NCBI GenBank assembly: GCA_029975055.1
Contig: JARKPU010000058.1
Location: 186,001-250,000, forward strand
Origin: Anaerolinea sp.
GTDB taxonomy: Bacteria; Chloroflexota; Anaerolineae; Anaerolineales; Anaerolineaceae
Reading direction: 5' to 3'
Length of the DNA: 64,000 nt
Below the pieces are notes generated by a model that saw nothing but the letters and a program-made list of their open reading frames with translations, ran no database searches and was not told the origin of the DNA. Positions 18,194-25,845 of this stretch are shown piece by piece; within the stretch, counting starts at the first letter, position 1; each line of letters starts with the position of its first letter. A program made the translations under genes and the position numbers.

Positions 18194-18221
18194 CGTGTAT
18201 CATAAAGATTTATAATACACG
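18194..18221. promoter_or_regulatory. 28-bp dyad overlapping a -10 box (candidate operator)
   Basis: CGTGTAT/ATACACG arms plus inner ATAAA/TTTAT around a GA centre: 12 of 13 pairs match. The TATAAT at 18211-18216 lies inside the right arm. The arrangement suggests a repressor site for the following lipoprotein gene. Confidence 0.55.
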
Positions 18222-18259
18222 AGATGACGGATATGGCCGCGCGCCAGAAGGAAGCCTGC

Positions 18260-19387
18260 ATGAAACCATTGCTGCCTGCATTGCTGCTTTGCAGTTTGAT
18301 TCTATTTGGATGTGCTCAAAACACGGCTTCACCGGCCGCATCGCCGGGGCCCGTTTCGCCTGAAGTCATCCAGGCCACCTTCACCCCTTCACCTTCGGCT
18401 CCCTCGCCCACCCCCACCACGGCTGCCCCAACCCAAGATGTGCAGCCGCCAGCCGGCCCAACCCCTGAAGCCACACCCACCCCTGAGGCCGGCCCCACCC
18501 CCACGGCTGAGGCGACTCAGCCCCTGCCGGGCGGCCAGAACGAGAACTGCATCGATAAAGCCGCGTTTTTTGCGGATGTGACGATTCCAGACGGCACATC
18601 CTTCAAGCAAGGGGTCAGCTTTACCAAGACGTGGCAAATCCGCAACGAGGGGACCTGCCGCTGGGATGGGTATAAGCTGGTCTATGCCGGGGGTGACCTG
18701 ATGAACGGCCCGCTGGAAGCGCCGATGCCCGTGGTCGAACCGGGGGCGCTGGCGGATATCTCGGTCGAGCTAAAATCTCCACCGCAGGGCGGAGTGTTCA
18801 CCGGTCTGTGGGAGTTTCAAAATACATCCGGTCAGCGTTTTGGGGTGAACAGCCACGGAAAGGATTTGATCTGGGTGAAAATCTCGGTAAGCTGGTACAC
18901 CGAGGAAAACCCGCCGGGGAATGTGCGCAGCGAGCCGATCTCAGCCTCGCCGCCGGTTTCCGCCGCCTGCCAGGTGCAGCGCAACGCCGATGCCGAGGGG
19001 CAGATCCTGGCGCTGGTCAACCAGGCGCGCGCCGAGAACAACCTGCCGGCCCTCACGCTGCAAACCCCGCTTTCATCTGCGGCATACAACCACTCTGCAG
19101 ATATGGCCTGCAACAACCACCTCGACCACACCGGTACGGACGGCTCGAACTGGGCTCAGCGCATTGCGGCGCAGGGCTACCAGGCCAGCTATACCAGCGA
19201 GAATATCTATGCGGGCGACCCCGCTTTTGGCGGTGATGCCGCCGGGGCCTTTGACTGGTGGATGCACAGCGACATCCACCGCAAGAATATCCTCAGCACC
19301 AAGGTGACTTCGATTGGAATTGGCGCGGCATTTTATGCCGAGAGCGAATATAAAGCCTATTACACGATCGACTTTGCCAGGCCCTGA
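18260..19387 (+). CDS. Lipoprotein with NBR1-like Ig domain and CAP (SCP/PR-1) domain
   Basis: A 375-residue exported lipoprotein. The signal peptide MKPLLPALLLCSLILFGC ends in a lipobox LFGC. A Pro/Thr/Ala-rich linker (about 20-90) leads to an NBR1 FW-type Ig domain (about 95-210; FADVTIPDGTSF, KTWQIRNEGTCRWDGY). The C-terminal CAP domain (about 240-375) has LVNQARAENNLPAL, HSADMACNNHLDHTG, SENIYAG and HSDIHRKNILS, with the His/Glu pocket residues. CAP domains are often extracellular proteases or lipid binders, but the activity here is unknown. ATG 18260 is chosen because AGAAGGAAG precedes it and it begins the signal peptide; an in-frame ATG lies at 18224. Confidence 0.85.
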   Translation: MKPLLPALLLCSLILFGCAQNTASPAASPGPVSPEVIQATFTPSPSAPSPTPTTAAPTQDVQPPAGPTPEATPTPEAGPTPTAEATQPLPGGQNENCIDKAAFFADVTIPDGTSFKQGVSFTKTWQIRNEGTCRWDGYKLVYAGGDLMNGPLEAPMPVVEPGALADISVELKSPPQGGVFTGLWEFQNTSGQRFGVNSHGKDLIWVKISVSWYTEENPPGNVRSEPISASPPVSAACQVQRNADAEGQILALVNQARAENNLPALTLQTPLSSAAYNHSADMACNNHLDHTGTDGSNWAQRIAAQGYQASYTSENIYAGDPAFGGDAAGAFDWWMHSDIHRKNILSTKVTSIGIGAAFYAESEYKAYYTIDFARP

Positions 19388-19393
19388 GGAGGG

Positions 19394-22300
19394 CTACCAC
19401 TCCATCAGTTTCCAGATCTCCGGCTGAGCGCTGCCGGCTTCGAGACCCACTTCGGCAAAGAGGACCACGGCCTGCTTTAATTCCTGCATGGCGGCATCCT
19501 CCTGGCCGGTGGCGTGGAACAGGTCGGCCAGGTTGTTATGCAGGGCCGCTTCGCGGTGCCGGTCGCCGAGCATGCGGCACAGCTCGAGCGCCTGCGAGGT
19601 GTGGGCGATGGCCTGCGTATAGTCTTCGGCGTCGCGGAAGACGAGTGCGAGGTTATTCAAAGCCGCCGCCTGCATGCCCGGGTGAGCCAGTTCGCGGGCA
19701 ATTTCCAGGCTGAGCGCCAGATGCTTCTGCGCGGTTGGCAGGTCACCGCTTTCACGGGAGAGGATACCCAGCAGGTTGAGGGCCTGCGCAAGAGCGTGGC
19801 GGTCACCGCTTTCCTGCGCAAGCAGCCTGGCTTCTTCGGCCAGCTGCATGGCCTCTCCGGGACGGCCGCGCTGGAAGGCGTTCAGGCTCATTTCGGAAAA
19901 CAGCCCGGCACGCAGGGCTGGCGCAGCCTCTTCCGGCAGCAAGGCGAGCGCCGCCTGGAGGTGGCCCCTGGCCTGTTCCCATTCGCCTGACCGGCCGCTG
20001 ACCTGCCCGAGCTTATATTCCAGCAGATGCAGGTTTTCAGGGCTGCTCAAGGATGCGGCCGTTTCGTAGCTGATGATGGCGGCGCGGTATTCGCCAAGCA
20101 GCACCTGCAAGTCGCCGATTGCCTGGTGAAGCCCTGCCGGCTCCGGGTACCCGCAGGCCAGAGCAGCACGGAAGTGCGCCAGCGCATCACGGTTGGCATA
20201 CACCCGGGCGGCGAACTCACCCGCGCGGCGGTGAAAATCGGCAGCCAGAGAGGGGAGACCGGCGTTCTCAAAATGCGCGGCTACCAGCCCCAGGGCGGCG
20301 GGGTTGTTCTGCCGGGCAAGGATCTCAGCGGTGCGGCGGTGGAGCAGCCGGCGGCGGGCCAGGCTGGTCTCTTCATAAGCGAGGGCGCGCAATTTATCGT
20401 GGTTGAAGTCATATTGCAGTCGGCCGGGCCCGGCAATGCTTTCGCGCAGGAGGCCCAGCGCCAGCAGGCGCTCGATGCCTTCGATCACCTCCAGCTCGCT
20501 GCGCCCCGAGCATTCACGCAGCAGATCGAAATCGAAGGAATGCCCCAGTACGGCCCCGGCGCTCAGCAGCTGCAGAGCCGCTTCGCCCGCCGATTCGAGC
20601 CGGGCGTGGAGCAGGCCGCGCACCGAAGCGGGCAGTTCCCAGGCGGCATCGGCAAGGGGAGCCGCGCTGAGCGCCTTCAGGTACTCCACCGCGATGAACG
20701 GCAGCCCTTCGCTCTCCTGGTAGAGGTGATCCTCCAGCCGGTGAGCATGGCCCGGGGGCAGCCCGGAGGCCTTCACCAGCTCGGATATTTCGGCAGCGGT
20801 GAAGCGCGCCAGCGTAAGGCGGGCGGCCCTGCCTTCGCGGGAGAGTTGCAGGAGCGTTTTTGCCAGCCGTTCCACGCTCTGCGAGCCTTCTTCGCGCCAG
20901 GAAAGCAGAATGAGGAAACCCGGTTGAAAAGGATGCACCAGCAGGAAATCCAGCAGGCCCAGCGTGGCGTCATCTGCCCATTGCAGGTCGTCAAGGAAGA
21001 GCGCGCCGGGCCTTTCACCGGCCAGCAGCGCCTGGAATACCTGGCAAATGCCCTCGAACAGGCGAGTCTGCGCCCCGGGCCCCGGGTGAGTGCCCCCCGG
21101 CATGGCCGGAGGCAGGCTGCCTGCCAGCGACGGGAACAACTGGGCGGCTTCGGCCAGCCAATAGGGTGGGACGGCCGCCAGCCTGGCACGCATCGCTTCG
21201 CGGCTGATGGCGGCAGTCAACGCCTCCAGGAGCGGGCCGTAAGCCAGGTTTTCCTGCCCGGCGAAGCAGCGCGCGTGCAGAGTCGGCCGCCCCTGGCCGG
21301 CGAGCATGCCCAGGAATTCTTCCGCCAGGCGCGTCTTGCCGATGCCTGCCTCGCCGGAGAGCACCACCACCTGGCTTTTCTGTTGCGCCCGTACCAGGGC
21401 CGTTTCGAGGGCAAACCACTCGTTCTTCCGGCCGATCAACGCGGGGAGCGAGAACCCCCTGGCTTCGGCTTGCGCAGGCGGTTGGGGCATGGCGAGGTTC
21501 CCCGCTGCGGGCTGGGTGGTTACCCGGTTCTCCAAAATTTCCTGGTAGATGCGGTTGGTCTCTTCGAGCGGCGAAACGCCAAGTTCCTGTTCGAGGACGC
21601 GCACGCATTCGCGGTACTGGCGCAGCGCAGCGTTGCGCTGGCCTGCCGCGCTGTACAGCAGCATCAAGAGGCGGTGAGGCTCTTCGAGGAGGGCATCCTG
21701 CGCCAGCCAGCGCCGGGCATATTGGATTGCCGCATCCAGCCTGCCGCGGGCCTGGCTGCCACGGGCGAGCGCCTCCAGAACGGCGGCCAGGTCGCGCTGG
21801 ACGGCTTCATTTTGGAAGAACTGCCATTCATCGAAGGGCTGGCTGTCGCGCAGGTTGAACCCTTCCATGAAGCCCCCCGCGGCGATGCGTTCGGCCCGGG
21901 TGAGGGCATCGAGGCAGTCGTCGCAAAGAGCCTGGCCCGGCTGGTGATGGCGGCGCGCCTGTTCGAGGAGCGAGCGGAACTCGAAAAGATCAACCACCAT
22001 GCCGGATGAACGATCGAAGGAAAGGCTCTCGCGGGTGGCCTGGATGCCCACGTCCTCCAGAGCCTTGTTTAGCGCCGATAAGGTGCGCCGCAGGGCCGCC
22101 CTGGCAGAGGTCTGGTCGTAATCGGGCCAGAGAAGCCCGGCAAGCGCGTCGCGCTGGTGGGGCTGGCCGGTCACCGCCAGGTAGGCCAGCAGGGCGATGG
22201 CTTTGCGGGTGTCCACATCCACGGACGCGCCGTTGCGTTCGATGCGCGGCGAGCCCAGGAGGTAAAAAGCGAGTTCGGTCACGCTTTGATTGTACTTCAT
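19394..22300 (-). CDS. SARP/BTAD-type transcriptional regulator with AAA ATPase and TPR domains
   Basis: A 968-residue cytoplasmic regulator. Residues 1-95 form an OmpR-like winged helix (LLGSPRIERNGASVDVDTRKAIALLAYLA). Residues 100-250 are the BTAD helical domain (EEPHRLLMLLYSAAGQRNAALRQY, VLEQELGVSPLEE). The AAA/STAND ATPase (about 290-550) has Walker A SGEAGIGKT and Walker B ALFLDDLQWAD. TPR repeats fill about 640-960. The start at MKYNQSVTELAF is preferred over an in-frame extension to 22363. Three GTAACG heptamers lie directly upstream. It may control the divergent cytochrome gene or itself. Confidence 0.85.
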   Translation of the reverse strand: MKYNQSVTELAFYLLGSPRIERNGASVDVDTRKAIALLAYLAVTGQPHQRDALAGLLWPDYDQTSARAALRRTLSALNKALEDVGIQATRESLSFDRSSGMVVDLFEFRSLLEQARRHHQPGQALCDDCLDALTRAERIAAGGFMEGFNLRDSQPFDEWQFFQNEAVQRDLAAVLEALARGSQARGRLDAAIQYARRWLAQDALLEEPHRLLMLLYSAAGQRNAALRQYRECVRVLEQELGVSPLEETNRIYQEILENRVTTQPAAGNLAMPQPPAQAEARGFSLPALIGRKNEWFALETALVRAQQKSQVVVLSGEAGIGKTRLAEEFLGMLAGQGRPTLHARCFAGQENLAYGPLLEALTAAISREAMRARLAAVPPYWLAEAAQLFPSLAGSLPPAMPGGTHPGPGAQTRLFEGICQVFQALLAGERPGALFLDDLQWADDATLGLLDFLLVHPFQPGFLILLSWREEGSQSVERLAKTLLQLSREGRAARLTLARFTAAEISELVKASGLPPGHAHRLEDHLYQESEGLPFIAVEYLKALSAAPLADAAWELPASVRGLLHARLESAGEAALQLLSAGAVLGHSFDFDLLRECSGRSELEVIEGIERLLALGLLRESIAGPGRLQYDFNHDKLRALAYEETSLARRRLLHRRTAEILARQNNPAALGLVAAHFENAGLPSLAADFHRRAGEFAARVYANRDALAHFRAALACGYPEPAGLHQAIGDLQVLLGEYRAAIISYETAASLSSPENLHLLEYKLGQVSGRSGEWEQARGHLQAALALLPEEAAPALRAGLFSEMSLNAFQRGRPGEAMQLAEEARLLAQESGDRHALAQALNLLGILSRESGDLPTAQKHLALSLEIARELAHPGMQAAALNNLALVFRDAEDYTQAIAHTSQALELCRMLGDRHREAALHNNLADLFHATGQEDAAMQELKQAVVLFAEVGLEAGSAQPEIWKLMEW

Positions 22301-22336
22301 CGTAACGGTTAACGTAACGATTGCTGCACGGTAACG
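22301..22336. promoter_or_regulatory. Direct heptamer repeats upstream of the SARP gene
   Basis: CGTAACG at 22301-22307 and 22313-22319 (12-bp period), then GGTAACG at 22330-22336; a fourth weaker copy (CGTAAGC) is at 22400-22406. SARP winged helices are known to bind heptameric direct repeats about one helical turn apart. The rest of 22337-22506 holds no recognisable element apart from A+T-rich promoter-like DNA. Confidence 0.5.
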
Positions 22337-22506
22337 CTTTAATCTCAATATATCGTCACTCAAGATGCAACGCCCCGGCGATATTTCATTGCCTCTTACC
22401 GTAAGCGGAGGGCAGCCCGAAGCTGCCAGGCCGGCACGCGTGAGGGTTCTCTGGTTTTAAACGCTGGGCGCTGCGGTTTCACGATCCATCCAAGGGGAGT
22501 TTTGCA

Positions 22507-23409
22507 ATGAAGAAAGTTTTCAAGTGGATTGGTATTGTCCTCGGCGGCCTGGTCGGGCTGGTGGTGGTGGCCGCGCTGGTGTTAACGGTGCTTGGCAGCT
22601 TGAAGGTCGATGGCCGTTACCCGACCGATGTGAGCGGAATCGCCATCCCCACCGGCGCCGAAGCGATCGCGCGCGGGAAGCACCTGGTGGAGGCCGTCAG
22701 CCTGTGTGGAGATTGCCATGGCCCCAACCTGGGCGGCAATGTCTTGTTGAATGACCCGAAGCTGGCCGTTCTGGCCGCCCCGAACCTGACAAACGGCCAG
22801 GGCGGCGTGGGAGCTGCCTACACGGATGCCGATTTCGTCCGCTCGATCCGCCAGGGGGTCAGGCCGGATGGTTCGCCGCTCTTCATCATGCCGTCCAATT
22901 ATTACGCTCATTACAGCGACGAAGACCTTGGGGCGATCATCGCCTACATCCGCTCCGTCGAGCCGGTGGATAACCTTATCCCGAAACGGCAAACGGGCAT
23001 CTTGGGCCGCATTTTGATCGGCGCAGGCATGTTCCCGACCAACATGCCCGAAATGCTAAAGGCTTCGGGCGCGGGGCCTTCACAGGTCGCATCCGGCGAA
23101 ACGAAAGAGTATGGCGAATACATCAGCTATGTGGCCGCCTGCCGCGACTGCCACGGCCCGAACTTCGCCGGGAATATCCCTTCCAGTCAGGCTCCCTACG
23201 GCCCCAACCTGACCCCCTCCGGCGAGCTTGCGCGCTGGACGGAAGCCGATTTCCTGACGGCCTTCCACACCGGCCAGACCCCCACCGGGCGCACCCTTTC
23301 GGACGACATGCCCTGGAAGAAATACGGGCAGATGACCGACATGGAGTTGAAAGCTCTATGGGCTTATCTTTCTTCGCTGCAACCGCTGCCGACGAACCCG
23401 ACTCGCTAG
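22507..23409 (+). CDS. Membrane-anchored diheme cytochrome c
   Basis: 300 residues. An N-terminal membrane anchor (about 8-32) is followed by two cytochrome c domains with heme motifs CGDCH (about residue 74) and CRDCH (about residue 213). Each has a downstream candidate Met ligand region (FIMPSNYYAHYSDEDL and LSDDMPWKKYGQMTD). The repeated GPN(L/F).GN after each CxxCH shows internal duplication. It resembles the diheme subunits of alcohol/aldehyde dehydrogenases and c-type electron carriers on the outer face of the membrane. No dehydrogenase partner is adjacent. It is divergent from the SARP regulator; the binding site is AAGGGGAG. Confidence 0.85.
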   Translation: MKKVFKWIGIVLGGLVGLVVVAALVLTVLGSLKVDGRYPTDVSGIAIPTGAEAIARGKHLVEAVSLCGDCHGPNLGGNVLLNDPKLAVLAAPNLTNGQGGVGAAYTDADFVRSIRQGVRPDGSPLFIMPSNYYAHYSDEDLGAIIAYIRSVEPVDNLIPKRQTGILGRILIGAGMFPTNMPEMLKASGAGPSQVASGETKEYGEYISYVAACRDCHGPNFAGNIPSSQAPYGPNLTPSGELARWTEADFLTAFHTGQTPTGRTLSDDMPWKKYGQMTDMELKALWAYLSSLQPLPTNPTR

Positions 23410-23424
23410 ACGGCGGCTCGGTCG

Positions 23425-23486
23425 TATACTGGAAGGTGTGAATATTCACCTGGACATTGTGGGCAACCCTCACAATGTTCAGGTGA
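23425..23486 (+). promoter_or_regulatory. Promoter region with palindromes before the PP2C-STAS operon
   Basis: TATACT (23425-23430) is the likely -10 box. GTGAATATTCAC (23438-23449) is a perfect 12-bp palindrome at the expected start of transcription. It overlaps a 16-bp inverted repeat (23446-23461 and 23471-23486, one G-T pair) that would form a hairpin at the 5' end of the mRNA. Confidence 0.45.
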
Positions 23487-23528
23487 TCCGGCCGGAGTCC
23501 AACCGGAAAGGGGAGCAGGAGCGTAGAG

Positions 23529-25103
23529 ATGTTTGCTGGGCTGCGGAAATGGTGGCGCTCGTTGAGCGGGCAGGGAGAGGAACCCCCTCGCCCGCCAGGT
23601 GACGCGCGCCTCTCAGCCCCCGAAAAGCATATGATCGACCTCGACATGGAGCCGGACGATCCTTTTATGGCACACCTGCTGGAAGCCCAGGGGGTGGTAG
23701 AAATTGGCGGGTTGAACCTCAAATCGGCTGCCCTGGAGAAGCTGCGCGCAGAGGGGGTGAAAGTGGTCGTCCCGCTCATCAGCCAGGGAGAGTTGATCGG
23801 CACGCTCAATTTGGGTTCGCGGCGCAGCGAGCAGGAATACTCGAGCGACGATCACCGCCTGCTGGCATCGCTGGCGACGCAAGCCGCGCCTGCATTGCGC
23901 GTGGCACAACTCGCCCGCCAGCAGCAAGCCGAAGCCCGCGAACGCGAGCGGATCGAGCAAGAGCTGCGCGTGGCGCGCGTGATCCAAGAAACGCTGCTGC
24001 CGAAGGAACTGCCCGTTCTGGCCGGTTGGAAGCTGCAGACGCATTGGAGGCCGGCGCGCGAAGTGAGCGGTGATTTCTATGATTTCATCTCCTTCCCAGA
24101 CGGCAAACTGGGTCTTGTGATTGCCGATGTAACCGATAAGGGCGTCCCGGCGGCGATGGTGATGGCCACCACGCGCAGCATCCTGCGCACTGCCGCCGAA
24201 CAGCACCAGGCCCCAGGCGAGGTGCTTTCACGAGCCAATTCCCTGCTTTGCCCGTCGATGCCGCTCAACATGTTCGTCACCGTTACGTATGCCTTGCTCG
24301 ATCCGGCGAACGGATCGCTGCGATATGCAAATGCGGGGCACCCGGCCATGCTCTTGCGCACCGCGGGTGAAGTGGTGGAACTGCGCGCCCGGGGTATGCC
24401 GCTTGGCCTTTTCGAAGAGATGGAATACGAAGAAAAGCACGCGGCCCTGGCCCCGGGAGATTTCCTCTTGATGTACAGCGATGGGTTGATCGAGGCGCAC
24501 GGGCCGGATGGCTCCATGTTTGGAACCGAGCGCCTCAAGCAGAAACTCGGCGAGCCGGTTCAAAATGAGCGGCTGGTGCAGAGCCTGCTGGATGATCTTT
24601 CAGGGTTCACCGGTGACGGGTGGGAACAGGAGGACGACGTGACCCTGGTGACGCTGGAGCACGAGGACGATGGACAGGATCAGGCGGGCGAGATCCTGGG
24701 AGAATTCAGCCTGCCGAGCCGGCCGGGAAACGAACGCGAGGCGATGCGCCTGGTGGAAGGTATGATCGCCGGGCTGGGGTTTGGCCTGGAGCGGGTGGAA
24801 AAGATTAAAACTGCGGTGGCGGAAGCCACGATGAACGCGATGGAGCATGGCAACCAGTACCGCGAAGGGCTGCCGGCGCACATCCGTGTGCGCGCCAGGC
24901 CGCATGAACTGGTGATTGAAATTGTCGATTTCGGCGGGGGCAAAGAGATCCCGGAGGCGGAGCACCCCGACCTGGAAGCCAAGCTGGCGGGGCTGCAATC
25001 GCCGCGCGGGTGGGGGCTGTTCTTAATTCGCAGCATGGTGGATGACCTGCGCACTTATTCGGACAGTGTGCACCACACCATCGAGCTGGTCTTTAAGAGG
25101 TGA
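23529..25103 (+). CDS. PP2C (RsbU/SpoIIE) phosphatase fused to an RsbW-like serine kinase domain
   Basis: 524 residues. A truncated GAF-like segment (about 60-135; VVVPLISQGELIGTLNLGSR) and a coiled coil (135-160) precede a PP2C domain (about 175-385). Its Asp motifs are GDFYDF, ADVTDKGVPAAM, SDGLIEAHG and EDDVTLV. The C-terminal third is a GHKL ATPase of the RsbW/SpoIIAB type (TAVAEATMNAMEHGN N-box, EIVDFGGG, RGWGLFLIRSMVDD G-box). Phosphatase and kinase for the same STAS antagonist would thus share one chain. The gene ends 3 bases before the first STAS gene. GGGGAGCAGG precedes the ATG. Confidence 0.9.
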   Translation: MFAGLRKWWRSLSGQGEEPPRPPGDARLSAPEKHMIDLDMEPDDPFMAHLLEAQGVVEIGGLNLKSAALEKLRAEGVKVVVPLISQGELIGTLNLGSRRSEQEYSSDDHRLLASLATQAAPALRVAQLARQQQAEARERERIEQELRVARVIQETLLPKELPVLAGWKLQTHWRPAREVSGDFYDFISFPDGKLGLVIADVTDKGVPAAMVMATTRSILRTAAEQHQAPGEVLSRANSLLCPSMPLNMFVTVTYALLDPANGSLRYANAGHPAMLLRTAGEVVELRARGMPLGLFEEMEYEEKHAALAPGDFLLMYSDGLIEAHGPDGSMFGTERLKQKLGEPVQNERLVQSLLDDLSGFTGDGWEQEDDVTLVTLEHEDDGQDQAGEILGEFSLPSRPGNEREAMRLVEGMIAGLGFGLERVEKIKTAVAEATMNAMEHGNQYREGLPAHIRVRARPHELVIEIVDFGGGKEIPEAEHPDLEAKLAGLQSPRGWGLFLIRSMVDDLRTYSDSVHHTIELVFKR

Positions 25104-25106
25104 TGT

Positions 25107-25457
25107 ATGACAGATGAAATCTTTGAGGCCAGGTTGCGCACAAAAGACGGGCAGGCGGTGATCGACCTGATCGGGGAGATCAACGGCCAGGCCGAGCGGG
25201 GCTTGATGGATGTGTATCACAGCGCCGAACGCCTGAACCCGGGCGCGGTCATCTTGAATTTCAGCCAGGTGAGTTACATCAACAGCACCGGGATCGCCCT
25301 GATTGTGAACCTGCTGGCTCGAGCCATGAAGAGCCGGCTCGAGCTGCGCGTATACGGCCTGAGCCCGCATTACAGCGAGATTTTCCAGATTACGCGGCTG
25401 ACCGATTATCTGAAGGTTTTCCCCGACGAACCCTCAGCTGTTACCAACCGACCTTAA
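25107..25457 (+). CDS. STAS-domain anti-sigma-factor antagonist (RsbV/SpoIIAA-like), first copy
   Basis: A 116-residue single STAS domain. The phosphorylation-loop motif is INSTGIALIV, with Ser and Thr at the positions of the phosphoacceptor in SpoIIAA (DSxG). The N-terminal strand AVIDLIGEINGQAE and final helix fit the family. It starts 3 bases after the phosphatase-kinase stop, so the three genes form one operon, and it is the likely substrate of that protein. No sigma factor is in the operon, so the output could be another partner. Confidence 0.85.
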   Translation: MTDEIFEARLRTKDGQAVIDLIGEINGQAERGLMDVYHSAERLNPGAVILNFSQVSYINSTGIALIVNLLARAMKSRLELRVYGLSPHYSEIFQITRLTDYLKVFPDEPSAVTNRP

Positions 25458-25476
25458 AAGTACAGGAGAGTGAAAG

Positions 25477-25830
25477 ATGCCAGTACCCAAAGTGGTGATC
25501 AAGGTGCGAAAAGCGCGCGACGGCGTGCATATCATTGACATTATGGGTGAGATCAACGCCGCCGCAGAGGCGCCGCTCACCGACGCCTGGAATGAAGCGA
25601 CGGCAGAAGGGGCGAAAGCGCTTTTGCTCAACTTCAGCGGCCTGGAGTATATGAACAGCTCAGGCATCGGCCTGCTGGTGACGATGTTGATCCGTGCCAG
25701 GCGCCAGAACCAACAATTGCTGGCGTTTGGCCTGTCCGATCACTACCGCCAGATCTTTGAACTGACCCGCCTGAACGAGGCCATCACGCTCTACAAGAGC
25801 GAAGCGGACGCGCTGCAAAGCGTCGGTTGA
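25477..25830 (+). CDS. STAS-domain anti-sigma-factor antagonist, second copy
   Basis: A 117-residue STAS protein, a divergent paralogue of the preceding gene (VHIIDIMGEINAAAEAPL, YMNSSGIGLLVTM, DHYRQIFELTRLNEAI). The motif NSSG supplies the candidate phospho-Ser. It lies 19 bases after the first copy with AGGAGAG before its ATG. Two antagonists beside one phosphatase-kinase suggest competition or two different outputs. Confidence 0.85.
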   Translation: MPVPKVVIKVRKARDGVHIIDIMGEINAAAEAPLTDAWNEATAEGAKALLLNFSGLEYMNSSGIGLLVTMLIRARRQNQQLLAFGLSDHYRQIFELTRLNEAITLYKSEADALQSVG

Positions 25831-25845
25831 ACCGGGGCGGATGGT

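Noticed and set aside
20027..22009. 660-codon open frame opposite the SARP gene
   Set aside because: Antisense shadow; composition is random-like and no motif is present, while the minus strand gives a full SARP-AAA-TPR protein.
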